Of a DNA stretch of 64,000 bases, positions 1 through 8,852 are shown in pieces. The number at the start of each line of letters is the position of its first letter. Position 1 is the first letter of the stretch. The DNA comes from Anaerolineae bacterium (GTDB lineage Bacteria; Chloroflexota; Anaerolineae; Aggregatilineales; Aggregatilineaceae). Both the position numbers and the translations under genes were made by a program. The notes below the pieces were generated by a model, which ran no database searches, had not been told where the DNA came from, and saw only the letters and a program-made list of their open reading frames with translations. The stretch spans positions 1 through 64,000 of the forward strand of contig JAHDLB010000018.1 of the NCBI GenBank assembly GCA_018432315.1, read 5' to 3'.

Positions 1-123
1 ATCTTGCGCCGCATGGTGCTCAACCTACTCCGACGCCATCCAGCCAAGCTAAGCCTGAAACGCAAACGCTTCAAGGCAGCGCTCGATACCGACTTCCTAT
101 TCGAGCTGCTCACTCAAGTTTGA
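1..123 (+). pseudogene. C-terminal end of an ISAs1-type transposase (cut by window edge)
   Basis: Frame 1 is open from the first base to the TGA at 121-123 and encodes about 40 residues. They begin ILRRMVLNLLRRHP and run on through a basic KRKRFKAALD segment to a short acidic end. This pattern (LRR-ALNLL, then K-KRxKAAxDxDFL-ELL) is the usual C-terminus of ISAs1/H-repeat family DDE transposases. The catalytic part lies outside the window, so I cannot tell whether the gene is intact. No terminal inverted repeat was recognised between its stop and the neighbouring gene. It is typed as pseudogene only because it is partial here. Confidence 0.6.
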
Positions 124-149
124 TGCGTTTGCCCTGCGCGGGGGGCAAG

Positions 150-956
150 TCACCATATGGCGTTGGGGAACGTCTCGACGTGCGCATCATGGCCGATGCG
201 CTTGTACATCTGCACGCCCGTGTATGGGCGTCCCAGCACGCCGTCATGCAGCGCCCACGAGCGTCCCGTCACCGTGCGCCACGCATCGCGTGATCGAAAA
301 GGCGAATCACCGGTAAGCTTCTGGTGAAGGCAGCCGCCGGGCAGGAATTCGCGATGGATGGTCTTCATGAGCTGCAAGCCCTGCGAATACGAGAACCCAT
401 ACCGCTCGAACGTGATCGCATTGTGGTAAAACAGCGGCTCGATGAAAAAAAGCGCGTGGCCCATGTTGCGCACAAATGTTTCGAACATTGGAAGCATGGT
501 CCGGAACACGCGCAGGCCGCGGCGCACCTGCCCAGGGGCAAGCCCTGCCTCCATCGCCCGGATCTCTTCCGGGATGTTGCGCCCTTCCATGCCCAGTTGG
601 TTGGGACGCCCCGCCTCATCGCGATCGATGTTATAACGCGGCGAGGCCGGATCGTTGATCACCACCAGAAACACGACGAGTTGTGCGTTGAAACTGTCCC
701 CCATGTGCAGGTACAGCGCCGGCTCCGTCGATTCGGGCGCGTTGTAGACGGAAATCTCGACCGAACTGCTGCGCGCAGGGCACCGGACATGCACCACACG
801 TGTGCCGCGAATGGTATGCGTGGCCGGATCGATCCCAAACATGGGAAAAACCCAGTCGGGCAGCAGCGTGTGATAGATGGCAAGCTTGGCCGGCTCCGCC
901 AGATCGTTGATCCCTCGAATGGAATCCGGCCAACTTGACGTCCCGTTGTTCCGCAT
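150..956 (-). CDS. conserved-looking hypothetical protein, 268 aa
   Basis: I do not recognise this protein. It has no signal peptide or obvious membrane segment and reads as a soluble globular protein with alternating hydrophobic strands in its first 110 residues. A helical middle follows (about 125-190, with GLAPGQVRRGLRVFRTMLP) and the C-terminus is rich in aromatic residues. AGGTGA lies 8 nt upstream of the ATG, which supports the start. It follows smpB in the same direction with a gap of about 30 nt, so it may be the last gene of the leftward S41-S41-smpB cluster. The opposite frame (324-938) is also open, but its composition is typical of a shadow ORF. No function is proposed. Confidence 0.7.
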   Translation of the reverse strand: MRNNGTSSWPDSIRGINDLAEPAKLAIYHTLLPDWVFPMFGIDPATHTIRGTRVVHVRCPARSSSVEISVYNAPESTEPALYLHMGDSFNAQLVVFLVVINDPASPRYNIDRDEAGRPNQLGMEGRNIPEEIRAMEAGLAPGQVRRGLRVFRTMLPMFETFVRNMGHALFFIEPLFYHNAITFERYGFSYSQGLQLMKTIHREFLPGGCLHQKLTGDSPFRSRDAWRTVTGRSWALHDGVLGRPYTGVQMYKRIGHDAHVETFPNAIW

Positions 957-986
957 TTGCCAATCACCTACCCGGCAGCAGGCCGG

Positions 987-1442
987 TCACTGACGCTCGT
1001 TCAGCGTCCGCCGGATCTGCCGCTCAGTGTCACGTTCACGAAGCGTGCTCCGCTTGTCGTACTTCTTCTTCCCGCGCGCCAGCGCGATCTCGACCTTCGC
1101 CAAACCGCGCGTCAGATACATAACGGTGGGCACGAGGGTCAGTCCCTTTTCCTGAACCTGCGACATGAGCCGGTCGATCTCGCGCCGGTGTAGCAGTAGT
1201 TTGCGCGGGCGCAAGGGATCGTGCCCAAACATCCCCGCCTGTTCATACGATGCGATGTGCACGTTGAGCAGCCACAACTCATCACCGCGCGGTTGAACGA
1301 ACCCTTCTCTCAGGTTGACATGGCCTGCGCGGATAGATTTGATCTCAGAACCGGTGAGTGCCAGACCGGCTTCGTAGGTGTCGAGTATCTCGAAGTCGTG
1401 CCTTGCCTTGCGGTTCGTCGTTACGATTTTTCGGCCTTCCAT
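987..1442 (-). CDS. smpB: SsrA-binding protein SmpB
   Basis: SmpB binds tmRNA and delivers it to stalled ribosomes for trans-translation. The family pattern is present: the N-terminal IVTTNRKARHDFEI segment, the YEAGLALTGSEIKSIRAGHVNL core, the MFGHDPLRPRKLLLHRREI region, and the basic C-terminal tail with GKKKYDKR and repeated RER/RR residues that enters the decoding centre. The length of 151 aa is normal. I chose the ATG at 1442 because GAGGA sits 5 nt upstream; a GTG four codons earlier (1454) is in frame but poorly placed. It lies about 35 nt downstream of the second S41 protease gene, in the same orientation. No tmRNA gene was seen in the window. Confidence 0.96.
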   Translation of the reverse strand: MEGRKIVTTNRKARHDFEILDTYEAGLALTGSEIKSIRAGHVNLREGFVQPRGDELWLLNVHIASYEQAGMFGHDPLRPRKLLLHRREIDRLMSQVQEKGLTLVPTVMYLTRGLAKVEIALARGKKKYDKRSTLRERDTERQIRRTLNERQ

Positions 1443-1476
1443 CACATTCCTCACATTCGACGGTCATGAGCGACCG

Positions 1477-2688
1477 TCATTCTGGCTGTTCTGCGTTCAA
1501 GTACTCGACTGCGGCATCAAGTGCCGGATCGGTGGGTGTCGCTGCACCCTCGCCAATGGGGGCTTCCATGTCCGGGGCCAGTCCGCGCCCCTGGATGACC
1601 GTGCCGCCAGGGGTCAACCAGACGGCAACCGTCACGCGGATCTGCGATCCGTCCCGCAGATTATACACGTGCTGCACCGAGCCTTTGCCGTAACTGGTCT
1701 GCCCCACCAGGACAGCCCGACCGCGATCCCGCACGGCGCCGGCCACGACCTCGGACGCGCTGGCGCTGCCCGCGTCGATGAGCACGGCCAGCGGAATCGA
1801 CTCGGCAATATCTCCCGTCGCCGATTCGAAAACGCGTTCGTCGCCAGCCCGGTAGCGCTCGGTGACGATGATCCCTTCATCCAGGAACAGATCGCTCACG
1901 CTGACCGCCTGATCGAGCAGGCCACCGGGGTTCCCCCGGAGATCGAGGATCAGAGCGCTGGCGCCTTGCTCCAACAGGCTGCCAATCTCCTCAGCCAGGA
2001 GCGACGTCGCCTTTTCGTTGAAACGAAACAGCCGCACATAGCCGATTTCGTCCATCAACGTGGCCTCAACGGTCGGGAGCTCGACCCGCGCTCGAACGAT
2101 CTCGACGGAGAGGGTGCTGGAGTCTGACGGGCGGAACACGTCGAGTTCGACGGCAGTGCCGATCTCCCCACGCAGCTCGCCTACGGCTTTCTCCTGCGTC
2201 CATCCTTCGGTTGACGACCCGTTGACGGCGATCAGGATGTCGCCATCCTGAAGACCGGCCTCTGCCGCGGGCATGCCGGTGAAGGGCTGCGTAATGATCA
2301 GATCGCCGCGCTCGTTTTGCGTGATGTACGCCCCGATGCCACCGAACTCGCCGGCGGTCGCCTGGCGATCAAACTCGGCAACTGCTGGCGGCGCGAAATA
2401 GGTGAACGGATCGTTTGTCGTTGCGAGCAGTCCCTGAATCGCGCCGTGAATCAGCGTCTGGTCGTCGGGCATGTCGAAGTAGAAATCGCGTTCCAGAATA
2501 TCCCAGCTCTGCCAGAACACCTCGAAGTCTTCGGTATTGTGGCGCGAGTCGCGGATGTCTCCGAGAAAAAAGCCGGCGACAAACGCAACACTGCCCACCA
2601 GCGCGCATAGGAGCACAACCTGTGTGGCCGATATGTGCCGCGCGGGTCGCGGTGCCTTCGTCGACGTACCGGGTTCCATCGCTGTCAT
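1477..2688 (-). CDS. S41 family C-terminal processing peptidase (CtpA-like), copy 1
   Basis: This is a membrane-anchored serine protease of the tail-specific/C-terminal processing type. An N-terminal cytoplasmic stub is followed by one hydrophobic segment at about residues 22-43, then the extracytoplasmic part. A PDZ domain lies at about 110-195 (GGIGAYI..., AAEAGLQDGDILIAVNG). The S41 catalytic core follows, with DLRGNPGG at about 250, the nucleophile region SASASEVVAGA and the general-base lysine in SYGKGSVQ. At 403 aa it is typical for the family. It starts only about 5 nt after the neighbouring paralogue, so the two are almost certainly cotranscribed. The substrate cannot be read from the sequence. 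Confidence 0.93.
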   Translation of the reverse strand: MTAMEPGTSTKAPRPARHISATQVVLLCALVGSVAFVAGFFLGDIRDSRHNTEDFEVFWQSWDILERDFYFDMPDDQTLIHGAIQGLLATTNDPFTYFAPPAVAEFDRQATAGEFGGIGAYITQNERGDLIITQPFTGMPAAEAGLQDGDILIAVNGSSTEGWTQEKAVGELRGEIGTAVELDVFRPSDSSTLSVEIVRARVELPTVEATLMDEIGYVRLFRFNEKATSLLAEEIGSLLEQGASALILDLRGNPGGLLDQAVSVSDLFLDEGIIVTERYRAGDERVFESATGDIAESIPLAVLIDAGSASASEVVAGAVRDRGRAVLVGQTSYGKGSVQHVYNLRDGSQIRVTVAVWLTPGGTVIQGRGLAPDMEAPIGEGAATPTDPALDAAVEYLNAEQPE

Positions 2689-2693
2689 GCGTA

Positions 2694-3905
2694 TCAGTCC
2701 AAAACACCTATCGTTTCGCGGAGGAAACGCACCGCTTCGGCCAGTTCGACATCCCGCCCGTCATCCGCCGCCACGGTGGTGATGTTGGGCTCGAGCCCGC
2801 TGCCTGCCAGCGGCGTCTTAGCCGGCGTGAACCACTCGGCGGACGTGATGTGAACCGACGAGCCATCCGACAGCCGGAAGATCAGTTGAACCGACCCCTT
2901 GCCATACGTACGCTGCCCGATCAGGATTCCGCGCCCCTGGTCGCGAATGGCGCCCGCGACCAGCTCCGCTGCGCTGGCCGTGCCGCCATTCACCAGCACG
3001 ACCAGAGTCTTGTCGAGGCCCGCGCCTCCCGGTGAGGCGAGTGTCTCGGTCTCGCCGTCGCGCCGCTGCTCGAAAAACACCACGCCGCCATCCAGGAACT
3101 CGGATGCAACCTCGACCGATTCCTGCAGCAGCCCTCCCGAATTGGAGCGCAAATCGAGAATCCAGGCCCGGACGCCCAGCGAGTCAAGCTCGGCGAGCGC
3201 GGTGCGCAATTCTTCCGGCGTGCGGCTCGTGAACTGGCGAATCTGGATGTAGCCGAACTGTGGTTCCTCGGTGACCGGGCGCCAGATGACCGACGGCACG
3301 GCCACGACGGCGAACTCGATGAAGTAGTCCGCAGATTCGCCGGAATCGGGCGTCAACACGGTGATCTCAACACCGCGCCCGTCACCAACCTCGCCGCGCA
3401 GCATCTGATCGACGACGTCCAGGCGCTCGCTGGGTGACAGCACGGTGCCGTTCACGGCCTGCAGAATGTCGCCGTCCTGCACACCGGCTTGAGCCGCCGG
3501 CCCATCCCGAAATGGGTACAGCACGAACTGGCCCTGCTCATTCAGCTTCACCTGGACGCCAATGCCGCCGTACTGCCCGGCCAGCACGTCGGATTCGCTC
3601 TGCGTAACCGGGGGATCGTTGAAAAAGGTGTATGGATCATCTAGCTCTGCCAGATAGCCGCGTATCGCGCCGTATTCCATATCGCTCGCAGGAGGAATCT
3701 CGCGGAGGTAGTTGGACTCGATCAGCGCCTTGACTTCTGCCAGCAAGGTGAATGGCTGGTCCGTTTTCTCCTGGGCCGTTGCAGGAACCTGTCCCCGGAT
3801 CAAAAAACCCGCCGCGAAGACTGCACTCAGGACAGTCCCGACCAACAGCCCACGAAAGATCGCTCCGGTCACGCGTTGTTTCTTCATCACTGCGTTGTGA
3901 TCCAT
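2694..3905 (-). CDS. S41 family C-terminal processing peptidase (CtpA-like), copy 2
   Basis: This second S41 protease is also 403 aa. It has an N-terminal hydrophobic anchor at about residues 15-35 (FRGLLVGTVLSAVFAAGFLI), a PDZ domain at about 112-200 (GGIGVQV, AAQAGVQDGDILQAVNG) and the catalytic core. The core shows DLRSNSGG, the serine in GTASAAELVAGA and the lysine in TYGKGSVQ. It is clearly related to the downstream copy but diverged throughout, so this is an old duplication rather than a recent repeat. It is the first gene of the leftward cluster, and the AT-rich stretch 3930-3970 upstream probably carries the promoter. An internal ATG at codon 7 is an alternative start. Confidence 0.93.
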   Translation of the reverse strand: MDHNAVMKKQRVTGAIFRGLLVGTVLSAVFAAGFLIRGQVPATAQEKTDQPFTLLAEVKALIESNYLREIPPASDMEYGAIRGYLAELDDPYTFFNDPPVTQSESDVLAGQYGGIGVQVKLNEQGQFVLYPFRDGPAAQAGVQDGDILQAVNGTVLSPSERLDVVDQMLRGEVGDGRGVEITVLTPDSGESADYFIEFAVVAVPSVIWRPVTEEPQFGYIQIRQFTSRTPEELRTALAELDSLGVRAWILDLRSNSGGLLQESVEVASEFLDGGVVFFEQRRDGETETLASPGGAGLDKTLVVLVNGGTASAAELVAGAIRDQGRGILIGQRTYGKGSVQLIFRLSDGSSVHITSAEWFTPAKTPLAGSGLEPNITTVAADDGRDVELAEAVRFLRETIGVLD

Positions 3906-3926
3906 ACGCCTGTGCCTTGTCTCATC

Positions 3927-3965
3927 AGGAATGCGGGCATTTTAACATATTGTTTGCCCGATTTT
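3927..3965 (-). promoter_or_regulatory. AT-rich dyad upstream of the S41 protease cluster
   Basis: A six-base inverted repeat (CGGGCA ... TGCCCG) flanks an AT-rich core that reads TATGTTAAAATG on the minus strand. Its position 25-60 nt upstream of the first S41 gene suggests promoter or operator function. No convincing -35 box was identified, so this is tentative. Confidence 0.3.
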
Positions 3966-4046
3966 AAGCGGCGACATTTTCCCAATTCAGCAAGCGGTGC
4001 TATTCTGGAAATGGAATACAGCTTCCGGTGACAGGAGATAGCCAGG

Positions 4047-5693
4047 ATGCCAGGTGACAGACCTCTTGTGCTGATCGCCGACGACGAGCGGAACGCGGTC
4101 GTGCTGCTGACGCGTATTCTGGAACGCGATGGCTTCGCGGTGGAGAGCGCCAAAGATGGCGAAACCGCGCTGCAAAAAGCGACGGAGTTGCATCCTGATT
4201 TGATTCTGATGGATGTGCAAATGCCGCGCATGAACGGGTTCGAGGTGACCCAACAGCTTCGCGACAACCCGGAAACGGCACGCATTCCGGTGATCTTCGT
4301 GACAGCCGCAGCGCGCGAGCCGTCGGATGTCGCGCATGGCTTCCAACTCGGCGCGGACGACTACATCCGGAAACCCTACAACTATCATGAGTTGCTCGCG
4401 CGGGCTCACAGCAAAATGCGGGCGCGCCAGCTCGAGGACCGGCTCCAGCGGCGCAGCGAGGAACTCGAAGCGCTAGTGCGCATCGGGGGCGAATTCAACC
4501 AACGGCTGGGTCTCAACGAGTTGACAGAGCTCATTCTGTTGATCGCCTCGCAAGAATTGAGTGCTGGTCACGCGGAGCTTTTCCTGTTCAATGAGAACCG
4601 CCGGCTGATCGTGTGGCGGGATGTCCGGCAAGGCATGCGAGAACCGGCGGAAGGCGCCAGCGTGCTGGAAAACGAGCACACCGTGGCCGCGCATGTATTC
4701 CGCCGGGGGGAACCGGTTCTGGTGGCAGATACTCAAGACGGAGGCATGCCATACCTGCCCAACGCCGCCGATTTTCGCTCGATTGTAGCAACACCGCTGC
4801 GCCACCACGGGCGCCTCGTGGGGATTCTCCTGGTGGCGGACGAGCGGCCACAGCATTTTTCGGAGAACGATTTGCGCCTGCTGCGGTCGATCGGCGAGCA
4901 GGCAGCGCTGGCCGTCCGAAATGCTCAACTCCACGCCGCATTGCAGGAGTACGCGCAGAACCTGGAAGAGATGGTGGAACAACGCACTCACGAGCTTCAG
5001 GCCGCGCAGGCGCAACTGGTACGGACCGAGAAACTGGCCGCTTTGGGCCGTCTGGCGGCGGGTATTGCTCACGAGGTCAATAACCCGCTGCAGCCCATAT
5101 TGAACTGTCTCGAGGTCGCCATCGAAGATGTCGAGCACGATCACAAGATTGACGCAGAAGTCCTACGGGTGGCCGAGCGAGAAGTCGTGCGGATCAAATC
5201 GATCGTGACACGTCTGCTTGATTTCGCGCGTCCGAGCACAGCGGACAAGGTCGCGCTTGATCTTCACGGGCTGATCGACGAGATCCTCGTCCTAACAAAA
5301 AAGCAACTGGAACATATGCACATCGATTTGGAGTTGCAGTTGGAGTCCTCGCTGCCTTTGATTGGCAATCCCAATCAGATCAAGCAAGTGCTCCTCAATG
5401 TCGTGCTGAACGCCATGCAGGCCATGCCCAACGGCGGGCGGTTACGTATCGCCACCTATAACAACGAAGACGGCGTGGTCACCGAGGTTAGTGATACGGG
5501 CGTGGGCATGAGCGAAGAGACGATCGCCCAGATTTTCGAGCCATTCTACTCGACGAAAGACGATGGAACGGGGTTGGGCCTAGCGGTGAGCTATGGCATC
5601 ATCCAGGGCCATGGGGGAGAAATCCACATCGAAAGTGAAATCGGCAGAGGCAGCCGTTTTGTCATCTGGCTGCCTCGATCCTCATCCTCATGA
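4047..5693 (+). CDS. hybrid two-component protein: receiver-GAF-histidine kinase
   Basis: This is a cytoplasmic signalling protein of 548 aa. A receiver domain fills residues 1-120, with the acidic DDE near the N-terminus, phosphoacceptor D56 in LILMDVQMP and K109 in IRKP. After a short coiled linker, a GAF domain spans about 150-295. A second coiled coil (about 300-335) leads into a HisKA domain with the phospho-histidine in AAGIAHEVNNPLQP at about residue 342. The ATPase domain shows the N box (VLNAMQAMPNGG), DTGVGM and GTGLGLAV. There is no transmembrane segment, so the stimulus is internal or comes from a partner kinase acting on the receiver. It ends 2 nt from the convergent gene at 5696. 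The partner is not encoded next to it. Confidence 0.92.
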   Translation: MPGDRPLVLIADDERNAVVLLTRILERDGFAVESAKDGETALQKATELHPDLILMDVQMPRMNGFEVTQQLRDNPETARIPVIFVTAAAREPSDVAHGFQLGADDYIRKPYNYHELLARAHSKMRARQLEDRLQRRSEELEALVRIGGEFNQRLGLNELTELILLIASQELSAGHAELFLFNENRRLIVWRDVRQGMREPAEGASVLENEHTVAAHVFRRGEPVLVADTQDGGMPYLPNAADFRSIVATPLRHHGRLVGILLVADERPQHFSENDLRLLRSIGEQAALAVRNAQLHAALQEYAQNLEEMVEQRTHELQAAQAQLVRTEKLAALGRLAAGIAHEVNNPLQPILNCLEVAIEDVEHDHKIDAEVLRVAEREVVRIKSIVTRLLDFARPSTADKVALDLHGLIDEILVLTKKQLEHMHIDLELQLESSLPLIGNPNQIKQVLLNVVLNAMQAMPNGGRLRIATYNNEDGVVTEVSDTGVGMSEETIAQIFEPFYSTKDDGTGLGLAVSYGIIQGHGGEIHIESEIGRGSRFVIWLPRSSSS

Positions 5694-5695
5694 CG

Positions 5696-6865
5696 TCAGG
5701 AGCGCTTCCATAACGATTGAAACTCTGTCAAGCTGATTTCGTAATTGGCATAGCGCTGGGCATCCGCAAGAGACGCAAAAGCGCGATACAGGGTGTCGCG
5801 CGAGTCGTCCCCACAGATAGACACGTCGACACCCACAGCCTCTAGCTCGTCCTGGAGTGCCGCAGACTGCTGCGCGAGAATGCTCATCCCCTGGGCGACG
5901 TAGGCGGGCAGGCCCGGCCCTGGCCGGTCGCAAATCTGAAGCAGCATTGCATCGCCGAGATCGCTCTTGGCAACGACAACCTCGCGGCTGCTGCCCAGAT
6001 TGGCCGCCTGGGCCTGGAACGCTACGGCGTCTATCGTTGTCGCGACGGTTGGCGAGTCGACCGTCGCCACGTCCACAGCAGACGGCTCTGCGCTTTCGTC
6101 TTCCTCGCCGGGGCGAACCAGCGCCCAAACCAGCACGAGCACCAGCGCCACAAGTACGAGCGCGCCCACCAGTTGCACGAGCCGGCGCGTGCGGCCACGC
6201 CGCCGGGCTGTTTGCTCCTCAAGCTTCGCCAGCGTTTCCTCATCGTACGTCCTAGATTCATCCGCTGCTAACGCCAGCCGGATTTCTTCTTCCAGAGCCG
6301 AGGACCGTGGCTCCGAATCGTGCGGGACAGCATCGACGCCCTCGTCCGCTTCCGGACCAATTGCTTCGGCGCGCAGGTCGGAGAAGGGATCCTCGGAGAC
6401 GAACAAATCCTCGTCGAGTTCCGGAATCTCCGAATCGGCGAAAACATCGCCAAAGATGTCTTCCGAGAATGGCTCCTCCTCTGCGGAGAACGGCTCGAAC
6501 TCAGAGGGGGCGAGCTCGGTCACGTCGAGTTCGGCCTCTTCCAGGGCAGGCGTCTCCAAACGAGCGGCGGCCAACTCCGGGAACTGGGCGATCTCATCCT
6601 CGCCAGGAGGATACTCAGCATTCAGCTTTTCCAGCATCTCCCGCGCTTTTGGAGCGTTGGTGTAATCGGGATCGAGTCGAAGCACGTTCAACAGCGCGCC
6701 TCGCACTTCACGGGGTTCAGTGACGGCATAGGCCAACAGCCACCACGCATCAACATTGTCCGGCTCTTCATCCAGAATGGGCCGGATGATTTGTTGCGCT
6801 TCTTCAGTTTCATCGCGTTTGATGAGCTTAAACGCGCGCTCCAGTTCCTTGCGGGACTCGCTCAT
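5696..6865 (-). CDS. acidic TPR-like protein with one membrane segment, 389 aa
   Basis: The N-terminal 75 residues look like two or three tetratricopeptide-type helical hairpins (ELERAFKLIKRDETEEAQQIIRPILDEEPDNVDAWWLLAYAV, then VLRLDPDYTNAP). A long, very acidic low-complexity region follows (about 90-220, many E/D/S/P). A basic cluster TARRRGRTRRL then precedes a single membrane helix at about 227-247 (LVGALVLVALVLVLVWALV). The last about 130 residues should lie outside, with paired cysteines in LLQICDRPG and ISICGDD. The positive-inside rule puts the TPR part in the cytoplasm. The function is unknown; it may be an adaptor between a cytoplasmic TPR scaffold and an external domain. Confidence 0.75.
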   Translation of the reverse strand: MSESRKELERAFKLIKRDETEEAQQIIRPILDEEPDNVDAWWLLAYAVTEPREVRGALLNVLRLDPDYTNAPKAREMLEKLNAEYPPGEDEIAQFPELAAARLETPALEEAELDVTELAPSEFEPFSAEEEPFSEDIFGDVFADSEIPELDEDLFVSEDPFSDLRAEAIGPEADEGVDAVPHDSEPRSSALEEEIRLALAADESRTYDEETLAKLEEQTARRRGRTRRLVQLVGALVLVALVLVLVWALVRPGEEDESAEPSAVDVATVDSPTVATTIDAVAFQAQAANLGSSREVVVAKSDLGDAMLLQICDRPGPGLPAYVAQGMSILAQQSAALQDELEAVGVDVSICGDDSRDTLYRAFASLADAQRYANYEISLTEFQSLWKRS

Positions 6866-7082
6866 AGCATCCTCCGAGATGTCGTTTGCGGCACCCTTTC
6901 CCGCATTATAGTCTGACTGGGGCAGGGTGCAAACAGGAATATCCGGCCAACGTTCCCTGGTGGATCGGACGGCTCACTGGCGCTGTGGAATCTGCGACAA
7001 ACAAAAGGACGCTGTCACGCCCGGTAGTTTCCTGGAGAACGAGCGTTACAACGTCCTGTTTGCGAGTTGCTGATCCTGGCGG

Positions 7083-8459
7083 CTAGTTGACGACGGGAAC
7101 GCCGCTCGTGTTGCCAGTGGTGTAGGCAAACGCCTTCGAAATCCAGCCGTTTCCGAACGAACTTTGCACGAACCACCAGCCACGGTCCGGACTCTGGCCA
7201 ATGATGGGGAGTTTCGCCCCGGCGTACACCGAGCCAAGTGACTCGAACGTCCCGTTCGGGCCCGAGCGAATGTTCAACGCGCCGGTGTTCACGATTGCGA
7301 GCGGCCCGGCGAGAGCGGGTTCTGGCGACTCGACTGCGGTGCCCTCGTCCGAAGGCGGCACAGCAGCCCCCGGCGCCACATAGGGCACGCCGCCCGTGCT
7401 GCCGCGGACGATGACGTAAATGCCGTTCGCCCAGCCGTTGCCAAGAGGCGTTTCGAGGAGCCACCAGCTCCAATCGCGCGTCCTGCCGATGATGCGCGTT
7501 TCCGTACCGCCAGGCAGGACGCCAATACTGGAATACTGGATACCCGGACCGCTCCGGATGTTCAGCGCGCCTGTGTTGATGATGCCGACCGGGCCGGCTA
7601 CCGGGGCGCCTTGCGCGGACTCGGTGGTGATTGGTGCCGCGCCGAATTCATTCCGCGTGATCACATATGCTCCATAGACCCAACCGGTGCCGAAGGATGT
7701 CTGAACCTGGTACCAGGAGTTGTCTGCTGTGCGCCCAACGATCGGCAGTTCGTCGCGCCCCCCAACGGCTCCCAGCACAGCATAGTTTTCGCCGGGGCCG
7801 CTGCGGACGTTCAGGTAGGTTGCCATTACCACCGCGTACGCGCCTTCACCTGTCACCGGCAACCCATCCTGGATCACCCCTGGAGTTCCGTTGAGCATGA
7901 CCAGTGGGGCCGATACCCAGCCAACGCCGAAAGGTGAGCGTATCTGCAGCCACGAGCCATCCGGGTTTTGCCCCAGCACGAGAGCCTGCGCGCCTTGCCG
8001 GAGCTGTCCCAGCACGCCCGCGAATGGGCCCGGACCGCTGCGGACGTTGAGGGCGCCAGAGGCGACGGTGGCCGTCGGGCCAGGATCGTGGACGGGAACG
8101 CCGGACGTATTCGCCGCGGTCACGCTGATGTGCGAAACCCATCCCTCACCGAAGGTGGCCGCGATATACCACCAGGCGCCGTCCGGGCTGACTCCGAGAA
8201 TCGGGACGACTTCCCCGGTGGAAAGCACGCCGGCGATTGCGAAGCCGGTTCCGGGACCCGTCCGAACGTTGACGGCCCCACTTGATGTGGCATAGGGCCC
8301 CGTCTGGCTCGTATGGGCACGCCCCGGCTGGGTCTCTACGGCGCTCGCCGTGCCCGCCGCTGTGACTGTCAAGACCAGCAGAGCGGCAACGAGCATGATG
8401 CTGAAAAAAGGAACACCTCGCGCTTTTACTCTCGGCATCGAGTTACCTCCCGTGCACAT
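7083..8459 (-). CDS. secreted protein with five bacterial SH3 (SH3b) repeats
   Basis: The 458 aa product starts with a basic N-terminus and a hydrophobic signal sequence (about residues 12-35, IMLVAALLVLTVTAAGTASA). The rest is five SH3b repeats, each beginning with a VNVRTGPG or LNIRSGPG motif and closing with FG-GWV-type strands. They start at about residues 55, 125, 198, 290 and 375. Short Pro/Gly/Thr linkers separate them, and the last motif (TSGVPVVN) recalls the one between repeats 1 and 2 (TSGVPVHDP). SH3b domains commonly bind peptidoglycan or cell-surface ligands, so an envelope-binding role is inferred. No catalytic domain is present. It appears to be monocistronic. Confidence 0.88.
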   Translation of the reverse strand: MCTGGNSMPRVKARGVPFFSIMLVAALLVLTVTAAGTASAVETQPGRAHTSQTGPYATSSGAVNVRTGPGTGFAIAGVLSTGEVVPILGVSPDGAWWYIAATFGEGWVSHISVTAANTSGVPVHDPGPTATVASGALNVRSGPGPFAGVLGQLRQGAQALVLGQNPDGSWLQIRSPFGVGWVSAPLVMLNGTPGVIQDGLPVTGEGAYAVVMATYLNVRSGPGENYAVLGAVGGRDELPIVGRTADNSWYQVQTSFGTGWVYGAYVITRNEFGAAPITTESAQGAPVAGPVGIINTGALNIRSGPGIQYSSIGVLPGGTETRIIGRTRDWSWWLLETPLGNGWANGIYVIVRGSTGGVPYVAPGAAVPPSDEGTAVESPEPALAGPLAIVNTGALNIRSGPNGTFESLGSVYAGAKLPIIGQSPDRGWWFVQSSFGNGWISKAFAYTTGNTSGVPVVN

Positions 8460-8645
8460 GTATTATGCCGGACATGAAAGGTCGAACATGATCGCTACAG
8501 TGCAGTGTACGTTGGATCAGCACGTGACGCAACAGTACGAGAGGAATAGTGAAACGTGGCGCGGGACGGCTAGGACAACAAAAAAAGCCGTTTCATCACA
8601 TAGCGACGAAATGACTTGTTTCGTGATCATCGTATTGCATGAAAG

Positions 8646-8728
8646 TGCCCTGGAGAGGACTCGAACCTCCACGCCCGTAAGGGCACAGGCCCTCAACCTG
8701 CCGCGTATGCCAATTCCGCCACCAGGGC
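8646..8728 (-). tRNA. tRNA-Leu (anticodon GAG)
   Basis: On the minus strand the acceptor GCCCTGG pairs with CCAGGGC and is followed by discriminator A. The D-arm contains GGCGGAATTGGCA, and the anticodon loop TTGAGGG gives anticodon GAG. A long variable arm (TGCCCTTACGGGCG) and the T-arm GGTTCGAGTCC follow. The long variable arm is the class II shape expected of leucine tRNAs. CCA is not encoded, in contrast with the tRNA-Arg at 27.7 kb. Confidence 0.96.
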
Positions 8729-8852
8729 TGTTGAGGACATTATACACAGCCGTCTAGAGATGTCAATGGTTGGCGCCCAAGTCCTCCACGGCGTACAATC
8801 AACCATCAACACGTCTTCGAGATCAGCACTTCTATCAGAACAAGGTACGACC

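Noticed and set aside
324-938. 204-aa open frame on the plus strand opposite the unknown gene at 150-956
   Set aside because: The minus-strand frame is longer, has a ribosome binding site and a more protein-like hydrophobic pattern.
3255-3266. GAACTGTGGTTC match to the LexA-type pattern
   Set aside because: It lies inside the second S41 protease gene, far from any start; most likely a chance match.
8570-8645. T-rich hairpin-like sequence downstream of tRNA-Leu
   Set aside because: On the minus strand a run of T occurs near 8580-8586, but I could not pair a convincing stem directly before it.
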